Below are positions 25,434-33,846 of a stretch of DNA of 64,000 nt, piece by piece; within the stretch, counting starts at the first letter, position 1, and the number at the start of each line of letters is the position of its first letter. The position numbers were made by a program, and so were the translations under genes. The stretch is from Hymenobacter artigasi (GTDB lineage Bacteria; Bacteroidota; Bacteroidia; Cytophagales; Hymenobacteraceae). The notes under the pieces were generated by a model that saw nothing but the letters and a program-made list of their open reading frames with translations, did no database searches and was not told the origin of the DNA. Location: NCBI RefSeq assembly GCF_012275535.1, contig NZ_JAAVTK010000002.1, positions 372,198 to 436,197 of the forward strand. The letters are read 5' to 3'.

Positions 25434-27518
25434 ATGAACAAGCTCTTTCTTGGCGCGCTGGCCTTGCTCCCACTCGCGGCGGCCGCCCAAACCCCTCCCC
25501 CATCTGCCGTGCTCACGCCCGAAAAGCTCTGGCAGCTGGGCCGGCTGGGCGAAATGCAGGTGTCGCCCGATGGCAAAACGGTGGCTTACACCGTCACCAA
25601 ATACAACCTGGCCGAGAACAAGGGCAACGCCGACATCTGGACCGTGCCCGTGGCTGGTGGCACGCCGAAGAAACTCACCGACACGCCCGGCTCGGAAAAC
25701 ACCCTGAACTGGCGGCCCGATGGCAAGCTGACATTCATTTCGGGCGAAGGCGGCACCGACCAGCTCTACGTGATGAGTGCCGATGGCAGCGGCAAACAGA
25801 AGCTCAGCGACTTCCCCGACCAGGGCCTGAGCAACCTGAAATATGCGCCGAAGGCCAATTTCATCCTCTACACGCAAGACGTGAAATCGAGCCCGACCAC
25901 GCTGGATATGTTCCCGGACCTGCCCAAGGCCGATGCCAAAATCATCGACGACCTGAACTACCGCCACTGGAACGTGTGGGACGACCACCTCGCCAGCCAC
26001 GTCTTCTTCCAGCCCCTTAACGCCGACGGCAAGCCCGAAGGCTACGGCAAGGACCTGATGCCCGGCGAGAAATTCGACTCGCCGCTAATGCCCGACGGCG
26101 GCGCGGAGCAGCTGGCCTTTTCGCCTGACGGCTACCGCATTGCCTACACCAGCCGCAAGCTGACTGGCAAGGCCGAGGCCGAGAGCACCAACGCCGACAT
26201 TTACCTCTACGATATTCACAACCAGCAAACCGTGAACCTAAGCGAGGGCCTGGGTGGCTACGACACCGAGCCCAGCTTCTCGCCCGATGGCAAGCAGGTG
26301 GCCTGGCTGAGCATGGCCACGCCCGGCTTCGAGAGCGACCGCAACGGCATTATGGTGTATGATTTCGCCAGCAAAAAGCACGTTGACATCACCAAAGGCT
26401 CGGAGCTGAGCGCGGGCAACGTGCGCTGGAGCGCCGACGGCAAAACCCTCTACTTCCTGGCCGTGATAGAAGGTACCGAGCAATTATTTGTCGTTTCAAG
26501 CAACGGAGGCGTCATCCGCCAGCTTACCACTGGGGCGCAGAATTACAATGCGTTTGAACTGGTGGGCAAGGACCAAGCTGTTGCCAACCGCACCACGCTA
26601 TCTGCCTTCGCCGACATTGTGCGGTTGGATTTAAAAACCGGTAAGAACTTAAAATCTGGCCGGGAAACACCCCTTACCACCATCAACCAGCAGGAGCTAG
26701 CCGGCATCAAATTCGGCAAGGTGGAGGACCGCCGCGTGACCACCACCGACGGCAAGCAGATGCAGGTATACGTGATTTACCCGCCCGATTTCGACCCGGC
26801 CAAAAAGTACCCCACGCTGCTCTACTGCCAGGGCGGACCGCAGGCCCCCATCACCCAGAGCCAGAGCTACCGCTGGAATTTCCAGCTGATGGCGGCCAAT
26901 GGCTACATTATCGTGGCGCCTAACCGGCGCGGCCTACCCGGCTTTGGCCGGGAGTGGAACGATGCCATTTCGGGCGACTGGGGCGGCCAGCCGATTAAGG
27001 ATTACCTCTCGGCGATTGATAAAATCAGCGAGGAGCCGTTTGTGGACAAGGACCGGCGCGGCTGCGTGGGCGCCAGCTACGGCGGCTATTCGGTGTACTA
27101 CCTGGCCGGCCACCACGAGGGCCGCTTCAAGACCTTTATTTCGCACGACGGCCTCTACAACCTCACCAGCTGGTACCCCAGCACCGAGGAAATGTTCTTC
27201 GCCAAGCACGACATGGGCGGTGCGCCCTGGGATGCCACACCCAGCAAATCCTACCAGGAATTCAACCCCCAGCTGTTCGCCAAAAACTGGGACACGCCCA
27301 TTCTGGTCATCCAAGGCGGCAAGGATTTCCGGGTGCCCGAGGGGCAGGCGATGGAGGCTTTTGGCACGGCGCAGCTGCGCGGCATTCCGAGCCGGTTTCT
27401 GTACCTGCCCAACGAGGGTCACTGGGTGACGAAGCCGCAAAACTCGGTGCTCTGGCAGCGCGTGTTTTTTGAGTGGCTGGGCCGCACGCTGAAGCCCGGC
27501 GGGCAGGCGGGCAAGTAA
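25434..27518 (+). CDS. S9 family prolyl oligopeptidase-type peptidase
   Basis: A 694-residue exported peptidase with signal peptide (about 1-19), an N-terminal WD40/PD40-like beta-propeller (about 30-420; repeated SPDGK motifs) and a C-terminal alpha/beta-hydrolase. Catalytic residues are visible: S548 in GASYGGY, D631 in GGKDFRVPEGQ and H663 in NEGHW. This matches acylaminoacyl-peptidase/dipeptidyl-peptidase IV relatives that cleave short peptides in the periplasm. It is a single gene followed by a palindrome that overlaps the promoter of the next TA operon. Confidence 0.93.
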   Translation: MNKLFLGALALLPLAAAAQTPPPSAVLTPEKLWQLGRLGEMQVSPDGKTVAYTVTKYNLAENKGNADIWTVPVAGGTPKKLTDTPGSENTLNWRPDGKLTFISGEGGTDQLYVMSADGSGKQKLSDFPDQGLSNLKYAPKANFILYTQDVKSSPTTLDMFPDLPKADAKIIDDLNYRHWNVWDDHLASHVFFQPLNADGKPEGYGKDLMPGEKFDSPLMPDGGAEQLAFSPDGYRIAYTSRKLTGKAEAESTNADIYLYDIHNQQTVNLSEGLGGYDTEPSFSPDGKQVAWLSMATPGFESDRNGIMVYDFASKKHVDITKGSELSAGNVRWSADGKTLYFLAVIEGTEQLFVVSSNGGVIRQLTTGAQNYNAFELVGKDQAVANRTTLSAFADIVRLDLKTGKNLKSGRETPLTTINQQELAGIKFGKVEDRRVTTTDGKQMQVYVIYPPDFDPAKKYPTLLYCQGGPQAPITQSQSYRWNFQLMAANGYIIVAPNRRGLPGFGREWNDAISGDWGGQPIKDYLSAIDKISEEPFVDKDRRGCVGASYGGYSVYYLAGHHEGRFKTFISHDGLYNLTSWYPSTEEMFFAKHDMGGAPWDATPSKSYQEFNPQLFAKNWDTPILVIQGGKDFRVPEGQAMEAFGTAQLRGIPSRFLYLPNEGHWVTKPQNSVLWQRVFFEWLGRTLKPGGQAGK

Positions 27519-27541
27519 TCGGACCACTTTGCCGGTAACCG

Positions 27542-27573
27542 AAATGACCATTTTGTTCGCAAAATGGTCATTT
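27542..27573. promoter_or_regulatory. Perfect palindrome upstream of TA operon 2 (operator or terminator)
   Basis: Arms 27542-27555 and 27560-27573 (AAATGACCATTTTG) are perfectly complementary around a TTCG loop. It sits between the S9 peptidase stop and the DUF433 start and covers the region where a -33 element would lie. An autoregulatory operator is the favoured reading; a weak terminator for the peptidase is the alternative. Confidence 0.5.
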
Positions 27574-27577
27574 TGCG

Positions 27578-27585
27578 TATCTTTC
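27578..27585 (+). promoter_or_regulatory. -7 promoter box of TA operon 2
   Basis: TATCTTTC then CACT then ATG (27590). One mismatch to TAnnTTTG, 4 nt from the start codon; TTTG at 27552-27555 could act as -33 element. Confidence 0.4.
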
Positions 27586-27589
27586 CACT

Positions 27590-27832
27590 ATGCAAACCAC
27601 CGATGCACTCCTCGCCCGCATTACCATTGATGCCCGTATTCTGGCTGGCAAACCAACTATCCGGGGTCTTCGGATTTCGGTGCAGCAGATTTTGAAGGCC
27701 CTTGCCGCTGGCCAGACACAAAATGACCTGATACAGGAATACCCCGAACTGGAACCGGAGGATTTCCAAGGCGTACTGCTTTACGCCGCCGATGTGGTAG
27801 GCGAGCAGCGAGTGTATCGGCTCAGCGCGTAG
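27590..27832 (+). CDS. DUF433 antitoxin component (second pair)
   Basis: An 80-residue DUF433 protein, related to the one at 6602-6850 but clearly diverged. The core ITIDARILAGKPTIRGLRIS (about residues 10-29), then VQQILKALAAGQTQNDLIQE with YPELEPEDFQGVL, is typical. It likely binds and blocks the DUF5615 protein encoded 4 bp downstream and may bind the palindrome in its own promoter. Confidence 0.85.
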   Translation: MQTTDALLARITIDARILAGKPTIRGLRISVQQILKALAAGQTQNDLIQEYPELEPEDFQGVLLYAADVVGEQRVYRLSA

Positions 27833-27836
27833 GCTG

Positions 27837-28184
27837 ATGCGGTTTGTAGTCGATGCCGGCGTGGGGACCAGCGTGGAGCGCTTGTTGCGGGAAATGGGGT
27901 ATGCCACAGTAGCCGTGCGGGACGTAGACCCGCACCTGCCCGATGTGGAAGTGCTGGCTTTGGCCCGCCAGCACACGGCTATTGTCATCACGATGGACAA
28001 GGATTTCGGCGACCTGATTTTTAAGGAGCACCAGCCCCACCACGGCATTTTGCTGTTGCGCCTGGAAGAAGCCACTGGCCCCGAACGGGCGGCTGTAGTT
28101 CAGCTCATTCTGGAGCAGCACGCGGCCGAATTGCCTGGTCGCTTTGCGGTCTTCCAAAACGACCGGCTGCGCATCAGCCAATAA
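27837..28184 (+). CDS. DUF5615 PIN-like toxin component (second pair)
   Basis: A 115-residue DUF5615 protein: MRFVVDAGVGTSVERLLREM at the N-terminus, AVRDVDPHLPDVEVL around residue 23, IVITMDKDFGDLIF with the acidic site near residue 55, and GILLLRLEE near 67. The usual N-terminal DEN reads DAG here, so one acidic residue of the PIN-like site differs from the first copy. It starts 4 bp after the antitoxin gene and is followed by a terminator. Confidence 0.83.
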   Translation: MRFVVDAGVGTSVERLLREMGYATVAVRDVDPHLPDVEVLALARQHTAIVITMDKDFGDLIFKEHQPHHGILLLRLEEATGPERAAVVQLILEQHAAELPGRFAVFQNDRLRISQ

Positions 28185-28204
28185 AATCCGACTCAATCCT
28201 TTTT

Positions 28205-28240
28205 TAAAAAGCCCATCCGGTAGCCCGGGTGGGCTTTCTC
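28205..28240 (+). terminator. Terminator of TA operon 2
   Basis: Stem AAAGCCCATCCGG / CCCGGGTGGGCTTT with one mismatch and flanking A and T tracts, 20 bp after the toxin stop. Confidence 0.7.
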
Positions 28241-28553
28241 GCGTTGGGGCTTGGGGAGCGACCTGACTTCGCTGCTAGCACGCATATTATCTGTTGGCCC
28301 AAACCAGATAGCCATCAAGGCGATGGCCGGGGCGGGACGGCAAATGGAGGAATATTCAGCCGTTGCCAGATGAAAAAGCAGTACCTTACAAGCAAGTTAT
28401 TTTTCTGAAAAACAATTATTTACACCCCGCCCCGTATACACCGGCACTATGCTGGTTTTTAGGGGGCGGCAGCGGTTTGCTGCGGTTTTCAGGCCCGCCC
28501 GCATTATTATAAAAAAAGCGAAAACTTGCCTGCCGGGCCAGTTCAACCACCTC
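28241..28553. other. Intergenic region upstream of hybrid kinase
   Basis: About 310 bp. No separate gene seen. AT-rich sequence at 28385-28430 is a likely promoter zone. The kinase frame is open back to an ATG at 28449, but the extra 35 codons do not look like protein. Confidence 0.35.
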
Positions 28554-31500
28554 ATGAAGGAAAGCGAAAAGCGTTACCGCCGGCTTATGGAAGCCAGCCA
28601 GGATTTGTTGGTCACTATCGACCTGAAGGGCAATATTACCGACACCAACGAGGCGGCAGTTAAGATGACGGGCATGAGCCGCGACACGCTGATGGGCTCC
28701 AATTTCTTCGCCTATTTCACGGAGCCGGCCGCGCTGGAGCAGGTGTACCAACAGGTGCTGGCCACCGGGGCCGTCACCAACGTGGCCGGCACCCTGCGCC
28801 ACGCCAATGGCACGCCCACGCCGGTGCTGTTCGACGGGACGGTGAACAAGGACGACCACGGCCTGGTGCTGGGCGGCGTGCTGGTGGCCCGCGAAGTGGC
28901 CGGAAAAAACTGGGCCGATGAGCTGAGCATTGCCAACGAGGAATTGGCTTTCCAGAACGATGAGAAGGGGAAACGCGCCGCTGAGCTGGTGATTGCCAAC
29001 AAAGAGCTGGCGTTCCAGAACGACGAGAAGGAGAAGCGCGCCCAGGAACTCGGCGTGGCCAACACGGAGCTGGCGTTTCAGAACGACGAAAAAGAAAAGC
29101 GCGCCCAGGAGCTGAGCATTGCCAACGAAGAGCTGGCCTTCCAGAACCATGAAAAAGAAAAACGGGCCCAGGAACTGAGCATTGCCAACGAGGAACTAGC
29201 CTTTCAGAACGATGAAAAGGAAAAGCGCGCCCAGGAGTTGAGCGTGGCCAATACCGAACTGGCGTTTCAGAACGACGAAAAGGAAAAGCGCGCCCAGGAG
29301 CTGAGCGTGGCCAATACCGAGCTGGCTTTCCAGAATGATGAAAAGGAAAAGCGGGCGCAGGAATTGAGCGTGGCCAATACCGAGTTGGCTTTTCAGAACG
29401 ACGAGAAGGAGAAGCGGGCGCAGGAACTCATCATTGCCAACACCGAGCTGGCGTTTCAGAACGACGAGAAGGAAAAGCGCGCCGCCGAGCTGGGCATTGC
29501 CAACATCGAGCTGGCGTTCCAGAACGACGAGAAGGAAAAGCGCGCCCAGGAGCTGGTGATTGCCAACAAGGAGCTGGCCTTCCAGAACGATGAGAAGGTG
29601 AAGCGGGCGGCCGAGTTGCGCATTGCCAACTACGCCCGCAGCCTGATTGAGGCCAGCCGCGACCCGCTGGTGACCATCAGCCCGGAGGGCAAAATTACGG
29701 ACATGAACCGGGCCACGGTGTACATCACGGGCATTGAGCGCGAACAGCTGCTGGGGTCTGATTTCTTCACCTATTTCACGGAGCCGCAGATGGCCCGCGA
29801 GGTGTACCAGAAGGTGTTTGCCGAGGGCACCGTGGCCGATTCGCCGCTCACGCTGCGGCACAAAGACGGCAAGCTGACCGATGTGCTGTTCAACGGCTCG
29901 GTGTATAAGAACGACGAAGGACTGGTGCTGGGCGTGGTGATTGTGGCCCGCGACGTGACCGACCAGAAGCGCATTGCCACCGAGCTGACGGAGGCCAAAA
30001 TCGCGGCCGAGCGCGCCACCGTGCTGGCTGAGGAAGCCCAGGCCAAAGCCGAAAGCGCTACCCAGACGGCCGAGGATGCTGTGAAAGCCAAGCAGCAGTT
30101 CCTCAGCAACATGAGCCACGAAATTCGCACGCCCATGAATGCCATCATCGGCTTCACGAAGGTGGTGCTAAAAACGGAGCTCACCGATAAGCAGCGCGAA
30201 TACCTGACGGCCATCAAGATAAGCGGCGACACGCTGATTGTGCTCATCAACGACATTCTGGACCTGGCCAAGGTGGATGCCGGCCGCATGACCTTTGAGC
30301 AGATTCCGTTCAAGCTTTCGGCTTCGGTGGCGGCCATGGTGCACTTGTTCGAAACCAAGATTCAGGAGAAAAACCTGGAGCTGGTGATGGAATACGACGA
30401 GAAAATCCCGGAAGTGGTGGTGGGCGACCCCGTTCGCCTGCACCAGATTATTCTGAACCTGGTGAGCAATGCCGTGAAATTCACCAGCGAAGGCAGCATC
30501 ACGGTGGGTGTGCGGATGCTGGTGCAGGACGCGGAAAAGGTTATCCTGGAGTTTGCCGTCACCGATACCGGCATCGGCATTGAGCAGGCCAAGCTGGGCA
30601 CGGTGTTCGACAATTTTCAGCAGGCCACCAGCGGCACCAGCCGCCTGTACGGCGGCACGGGCCTGGGCCTGGCCATTGTAAAAAACCTGGTGGAGCCGCA
30701 GGGCGGCACCATCAGCGTGCGGAGCAAGGTGGGCAAGGGCTCCACATTCAGCTTCATTCTGAGCTTCAATAAAACGCTGGAGAAGGCCGACATCGAAACC
30801 GGCCTGAACATCGAGCTGGAAGCCGGCTTCAAGGACGTCAAAATCCTGGTGGTGGAAGACATTGCCCTCAACCAGCTGCTGATGAAGACCTTGCTGGAGG
30901 ATTTCGGCTTTGAGATGGAAGTGGCCGGCAACGGGCAGATTGCCATCGAAAAGCTGAGAACCACGCCCTTCGATATCGTGCTGATGGACCTGCAGATGCC
31001 CGTCATGAATGGCTTCGATGCCACCGAATACATCCGTAAGGAGCTGAAGTTGACAGTGCCCATCATCGCCCTTACCGCCGACGTGACCACTGTGGATGTG
31101 GAAAAATGCAAGGCTGTGGGCATGAACGACTACATCTCGAAACCCATCGACGACAAGCTGCTCTACAGCAAAATCATCAAGTACCTGAAAAGCTCCGGCT
31201 ACCGCAAGTCCACCGCCGCGCCGGGCCACCTGCCCGAGGCCGCGCCGCAGCCCCCGCTCACCTGCGTCAACTTCGACTACCTGCGCCGCATCACCAAGAG
31301 CGACGCGCGCATGGCCGAGATGATTTACCTGTACCTGCAGGAGATTCCGCAGCTGGTGCAAACCATGAAGAACGCCATTGAGCAGCAGCAGTGGCCAGCC
31401 CTGAAATCGGCCACGCATTCCATCATTCCCACCTTCGCCACCATCGGCATCAACCAGGAATTTGAGGACCACGCCAAAGACCTGCAAGCCCTGGCCGCCA

Positions 31501-31664
31501 GGCTGATTGCCCACGAAGCCGCGGCCGGCAGCCCCGAAACCATGGCCCAGGTGCACGCCCTGTTCTCCAAAATTGAAGCCGTGTGCACGCTGGCCGCTCA
31601 GGAGCTGGAGGAAAAGCTGCAGCGGCTTTCGCAAACGCTGCACCCGGCGCGGGCAAAAAGCTAA
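28554..31664 (+). CDS. Hybrid sensor histidine kinase with 11 x 21-residue coiled-coil repeat
   Basis: A soluble hybrid kinase of about 1036 residues. Order: PAS 1 (about 5-120); eleven tandem 21-residue repeats of the type ANTELAFQNDEKEKRAQELS (127-357); PAS 2 (about 360-475); a short coiled coil; HisKA with FLSNMSHEIRTPM (H522); HATPase_c (N, G1 and G2 boxes, DTGIGIE and GGTGLGLAI); receiver domain with D812 in VLMDLQMP; and a C-terminal Hpt domain with H955. All phosphorelay residues are present. There is no transmembrane segment, so it senses something in the cytosol. An upstream ATG (28449) is possible. No response regulator gene is adjacent. Confidence 0.9.
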   Translation: MKESEKRYRRLMEASQDLLVTIDLKGNITDTNEAAVKMTGMSRDTLMGSNFFAYFTEPAALEQVYQQVLATGAVTNVAGTLRHANGTPTPVLFDGTVNKDDHGLVLGGVLVAREVAGKNWADELSIANEELAFQNDEKGKRAAELVIANKELAFQNDEKEKRAQELGVANTELAFQNDEKEKRAQELSIANEELAFQNHEKEKRAQELSIANEELAFQNDEKEKRAQELSVANTELAFQNDEKEKRAQELSVANTELAFQNDEKEKRAQELSVANTELAFQNDEKEKRAQELIIANTELAFQNDEKEKRAAELGIANIELAFQNDEKEKRAQELVIANKELAFQNDEKVKRAAELRIANYARSLIEASRDPLVTISPEGKITDMNRATVYITGIEREQLLGSDFFTYFTEPQMAREVYQKVFAEGTVADSPLTLRHKDGKLTDVLFNGSVYKNDEGLVLGVVIVARDVTDQKRIATELTEAKIAAERATVLAEEAQAKAESATQTAEDAVKAKQQFLSNMSHEIRTPMNAIIGFTKVVLKTELTDKQREYLTAIKISGDTLIVLINDILDLAKVDAGRMTFEQIPFKLSASVAAMVHLFETKIQEKNLELVMEYDEKIPEVVVGDPVRLHQIILNLVSNAVKFTSEGSITVGVRMLVQDAEKVILEFAVTDTGIGIEQAKLGTVFDNFQQATSGTSRLYGGTGLGLAIVKNLVEPQGGTISVRSKVGKGSTFSFILSFNKTLEKADIETGLNIELEAGFKDVKILVVEDIALNQLLMKTLLEDFGFEMEVAGNGQIAIEKLRTTPFDIVLMDLQMPVMNGFDATEYIRKELKLTVPIIALTADVTTVDVEKCKAVGMNDYISKPIDDKLLYSKIIKYLKSSGYRKSTAAPGHLPEAAPQPPLTCVNFDYLRRITKSDARMAEMIYLYLQEIPQLVQTMKNAIEQQQWPALKSATHSIIPTFATIGINQEFEDHAKDLQALAARLIAHEAAAGSPETMAQVHALFSKIEAVCTLAAQELEEKLQRLSQTLHPARAKS
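28932..29624 (+). repeat. Eleven tandem 63-bp coding repeats
   Basis: 693 bp made of exactly eleven 63-bp units, each encoding 21 residues (three heptads). Units differ mostly at synonymous positions and at the residue after N (E, K, T, I). The exact length keeps both reading frame and heptad phase between the two PAS domains. Confidence 0.95.
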
Positions 31665-31765
31665 GCTGAACCAAGCAAATCAGCCAGATTTTCTATTTCG
31701 AAATAAATGAATATCAAATGAATTAATTGTTATTTGCCGATTCAGCAGCCTGTTAGTATCGGCCT

Positions 31766-33694
31766 ATGCGGTTTTGTCTATTCTTGGTACTGATGCTGGG
31801 CTGGTGGCAGCCTGGGGCGGCCCAGAATGCGCCGCCCCAGGCCCTGCGCGACACCCTGCTGCTGAAAGACCCCGAAGGCGCGGACATCTCGGAAGCGTAC
31901 CGCTACTACACCGAGCCCTTCGGGCCCGCGCCCGACCCCGAGCGGGCCGAGGCCGCGTGGCGCGCCGGCCGGTTCCGGCCCGGCCCCTGGCACCAGCCCC
32001 TCAACCTGGGCCTGATGCACCGCCGCGTGTGGATACGCTTGCCCGTGCGCAACACCGAGCCCCTGCGCCTGCGCTTCCTGTGGAGCATTTTCAACTTCAC
32101 CGACAGTGCGGCGCTATACTGCCGGCGGGCGGGCGAGGCGAAGTTTACCCGCATGGGCGCGGCCAGTTCCTGGGTGCCGGCCGCTGGGCGGGCCTTTCCG
32201 GCGCGGTCCATCAGCTTCCCATTTGCGCTGGACCCCGGCGAGGCGGCCGTGCTCTACCTGCGCGTGGATGTCCACACGGGCGGCATCTACCTGCCCACCT
32301 ACATCGAAACCACCGAGCATTTCCTGGCCTGGGAAATGGGCTTTCCCTTTGAACGGCACTGGGTGTGGCTGCTGGGCTTTTACCTGAGCAGCGCCTTGTT
32401 CAACCTGGTGCTGTATGCGTTTCTGCGCGACCGCATTCACCTCTGGTACGTGGCCTACGTGCTGGGCGTGACGCTCTTTTTGATGATGGAAGACGGGCTG
32501 GACGCCATGCTGCTGCCGGCCAGGCCGTACTGGCTGCTGTGGTCGGTGGGGCAGTACAATTTTATGCTGCTGGCGGCGGCGGCAGGCATTCGCATCATGC
32601 AGCTGTTTTTGCGGCTGCGGGCCGGCTGGCCGCGCCTGCACCGGGCCGGCAACTGGCTGGCGGGCGGGGCCGTGGCGTTTGTGGCGGGCTACGCGGGGCT
32701 GTTGCCCTGGGCCATGCGTCACAGCCTGCCCACCGTGGAAGCATTGAACGGGGTGCGCGAGGTGTTCATGGTGCTGGTGTTCGGCTACGGCTGGACCGTG
32801 CTGCTGGCCCTGCTGCTACACCGGCGCTGGCGGCGGCTGGCGGCGTACTACGCCCTCACCTATTTCTTCTTTTTTGTGGGCTACGGCATTTTCTGGCTCA
32901 ATCATCTGGGCCTGACCAGCTTCAACCCCATCTACCCCAATGCCCTGGCCTGGGGCCTCATGCTGGAGCTCCTGATACTGAGCGCCCTGCTCACCGGCCG
33001 CTTCCGGCACACGCTGCGCCACAATGCCCGGCTGCGCGTGCAGCACCTGCGCCAGCGCGACGTGCACAGTGCCCGCCTCATCGCGGCGCAGGACGATGAG
33101 CGCGAGCAGCTGGCCCGCGAGCTGCACGACGCCCTGGGGCCCAACATTGCCGCCCTGCACATGGCCTGGCAAAGCGAGGCCATGCGCGCCGCCCTGGCTT
33201 CGGCCCCCGCCGCCGCCGCCGTGGGCCAGCTCACCGAAGATATTCTGCGCGAGCTCTACAACCAGGTGCGGCAAATCAGCCACGTCCTGCTGCCGGCCGA
33301 GTCGGTCACCAACCGCCTCACCACCTCCATCACCACGCTGCGCGACATGCTCAACCTGCACGGCAGCCCGCAGGTACACACCGATTTCGGCCCCGGGCTC
33401 GATGAGCTGCCGCCGGCCGTGCAGTCGGCCGCCTTCCGCATCGTGGCCGAGCTGGTGAACAACGCCGTGCGCCACGCCCAGGCCCAGCAGGTGCACGTGC
33501 ACCTGCGCCGCCTCCCCACCGCCCTGGAGCTGTGCGTGGCCGACGACGGCCGAGGCTTCGGCCGGGGCGAAGACACGCCGCTGACGGGCATCGGCCTGCG
33601 CGGGGTGCGCACCCGGGCGGCCTACCTGGGCGGCAGCGTGAGCATTGAGGTGCCAAAAGTGGGCACGCGGGTAGTAGTGCGCCTGCCCTGCTGA
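31766..33694 (+). CDS. 7TMR-DISM sensor histidine kinase (HisKA_3 type)
   Basis: A 642-residue membrane kinase. Signal peptide (about 1-19); an extracytoplasmic 7TMR-DISMED2 domain (about 35-180) with WHQPLNLGLMHRRVWIRLPV; seven transmembrane helices (about 195-395); a cytoplasmic HisKA_3 domain with REQLARELHDALGPN (H454); and HATPase_c with ELVNNAVRHAQA and DDGRGF. Such NarX/LiaS-like kinases normally phosphorylate LuxR-type regulators; none is seen nearby, so it is an orphan. It sits 100 bp after the hybrid kinase but the two are probably independent. Confidence 0.9.
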   Translation: MRFCLFLVLMLGWWQPGAAQNAPPQALRDTLLLKDPEGADISEAYRYYTEPFGPAPDPERAEAAWRAGRFRPGPWHQPLNLGLMHRRVWIRLPVRNTEPLRLRFLWSIFNFTDSAALYCRRAGEAKFTRMGAASSWVPAAGRAFPARSISFPFALDPGEAAVLYLRVDVHTGGIYLPTYIETTEHFLAWEMGFPFERHWVWLLGFYLSSALFNLVLYAFLRDRIHLWYVAYVLGVTLFLMMEDGLDAMLLPARPYWLLWSVGQYNFMLLAAAAGIRIMQLFLRLRAGWPRLHRAGNWLAGGAVAFVAGYAGLLPWAMRHSLPTVEALNGVREVFMVLVFGYGWTVLLALLLHRRWRRLAAYYALTYFFFFVGYGIFWLNHLGLTSFNPIYPNALAWGLMLELLILSALLTGRFRHTLRHNARLRVQHLRQRDVHSARLIAAQDDEREQLARELHDALGPNIAALHMAWQSEAMRAALASAPAAAAVGQLTEDILRELYNQVRQISHVLLPAESVTNRLTTSITTLRDMLNLHGSPQVHTDFGPGLDELPPAVQSAAFRIVAELVNNAVRHAQAQQVHVHLRRLPTALELCVADDGRGFGRGEDTPLTGIGLRGVRTRAAYLGGSVSIEVPKVGTRVVVRLPC

Positions 33695-33699
33695 GTGGA

Positions 33700-33846
33700 T
33701 GTAGGGGCGAAGCGGCGCTTCGCCCGTCGTTCACGCCAAGCCAACGATTCCGTGCACCCAGGGGCGAAGCACCGCTTCGCCCCTACCCCGCCGCCAAAAC
33801 AACGATTCCGTGCACACAGGGGCGAAGCACCGCTTCGCCCCTACCC
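33700..33846. repeat. Three hairpin repeats, two in 58-bp tandem
   Basis: Three copies of a GGGGCGAAGC..GCTTCGCCCC hairpin: a diverged one at about 33701-33727 and two nearly identical units starting at 33743 and 33801 (period 58 bp, shared AACGATTCCGTGCAC lead-in). The last unit supplies the stop codon of the FUSC gene (33841-33843, minus strand). It lies between convergent genes and may also act as terminator. Confidence 0.85.

Noticed and set aside
28449..28553. Upstream extension of the hybrid kinase from an ATG at 28449
   Set aside because: The 35 added residues do not resemble the PAS N-terminus of relatives; kept only as an alternative start.
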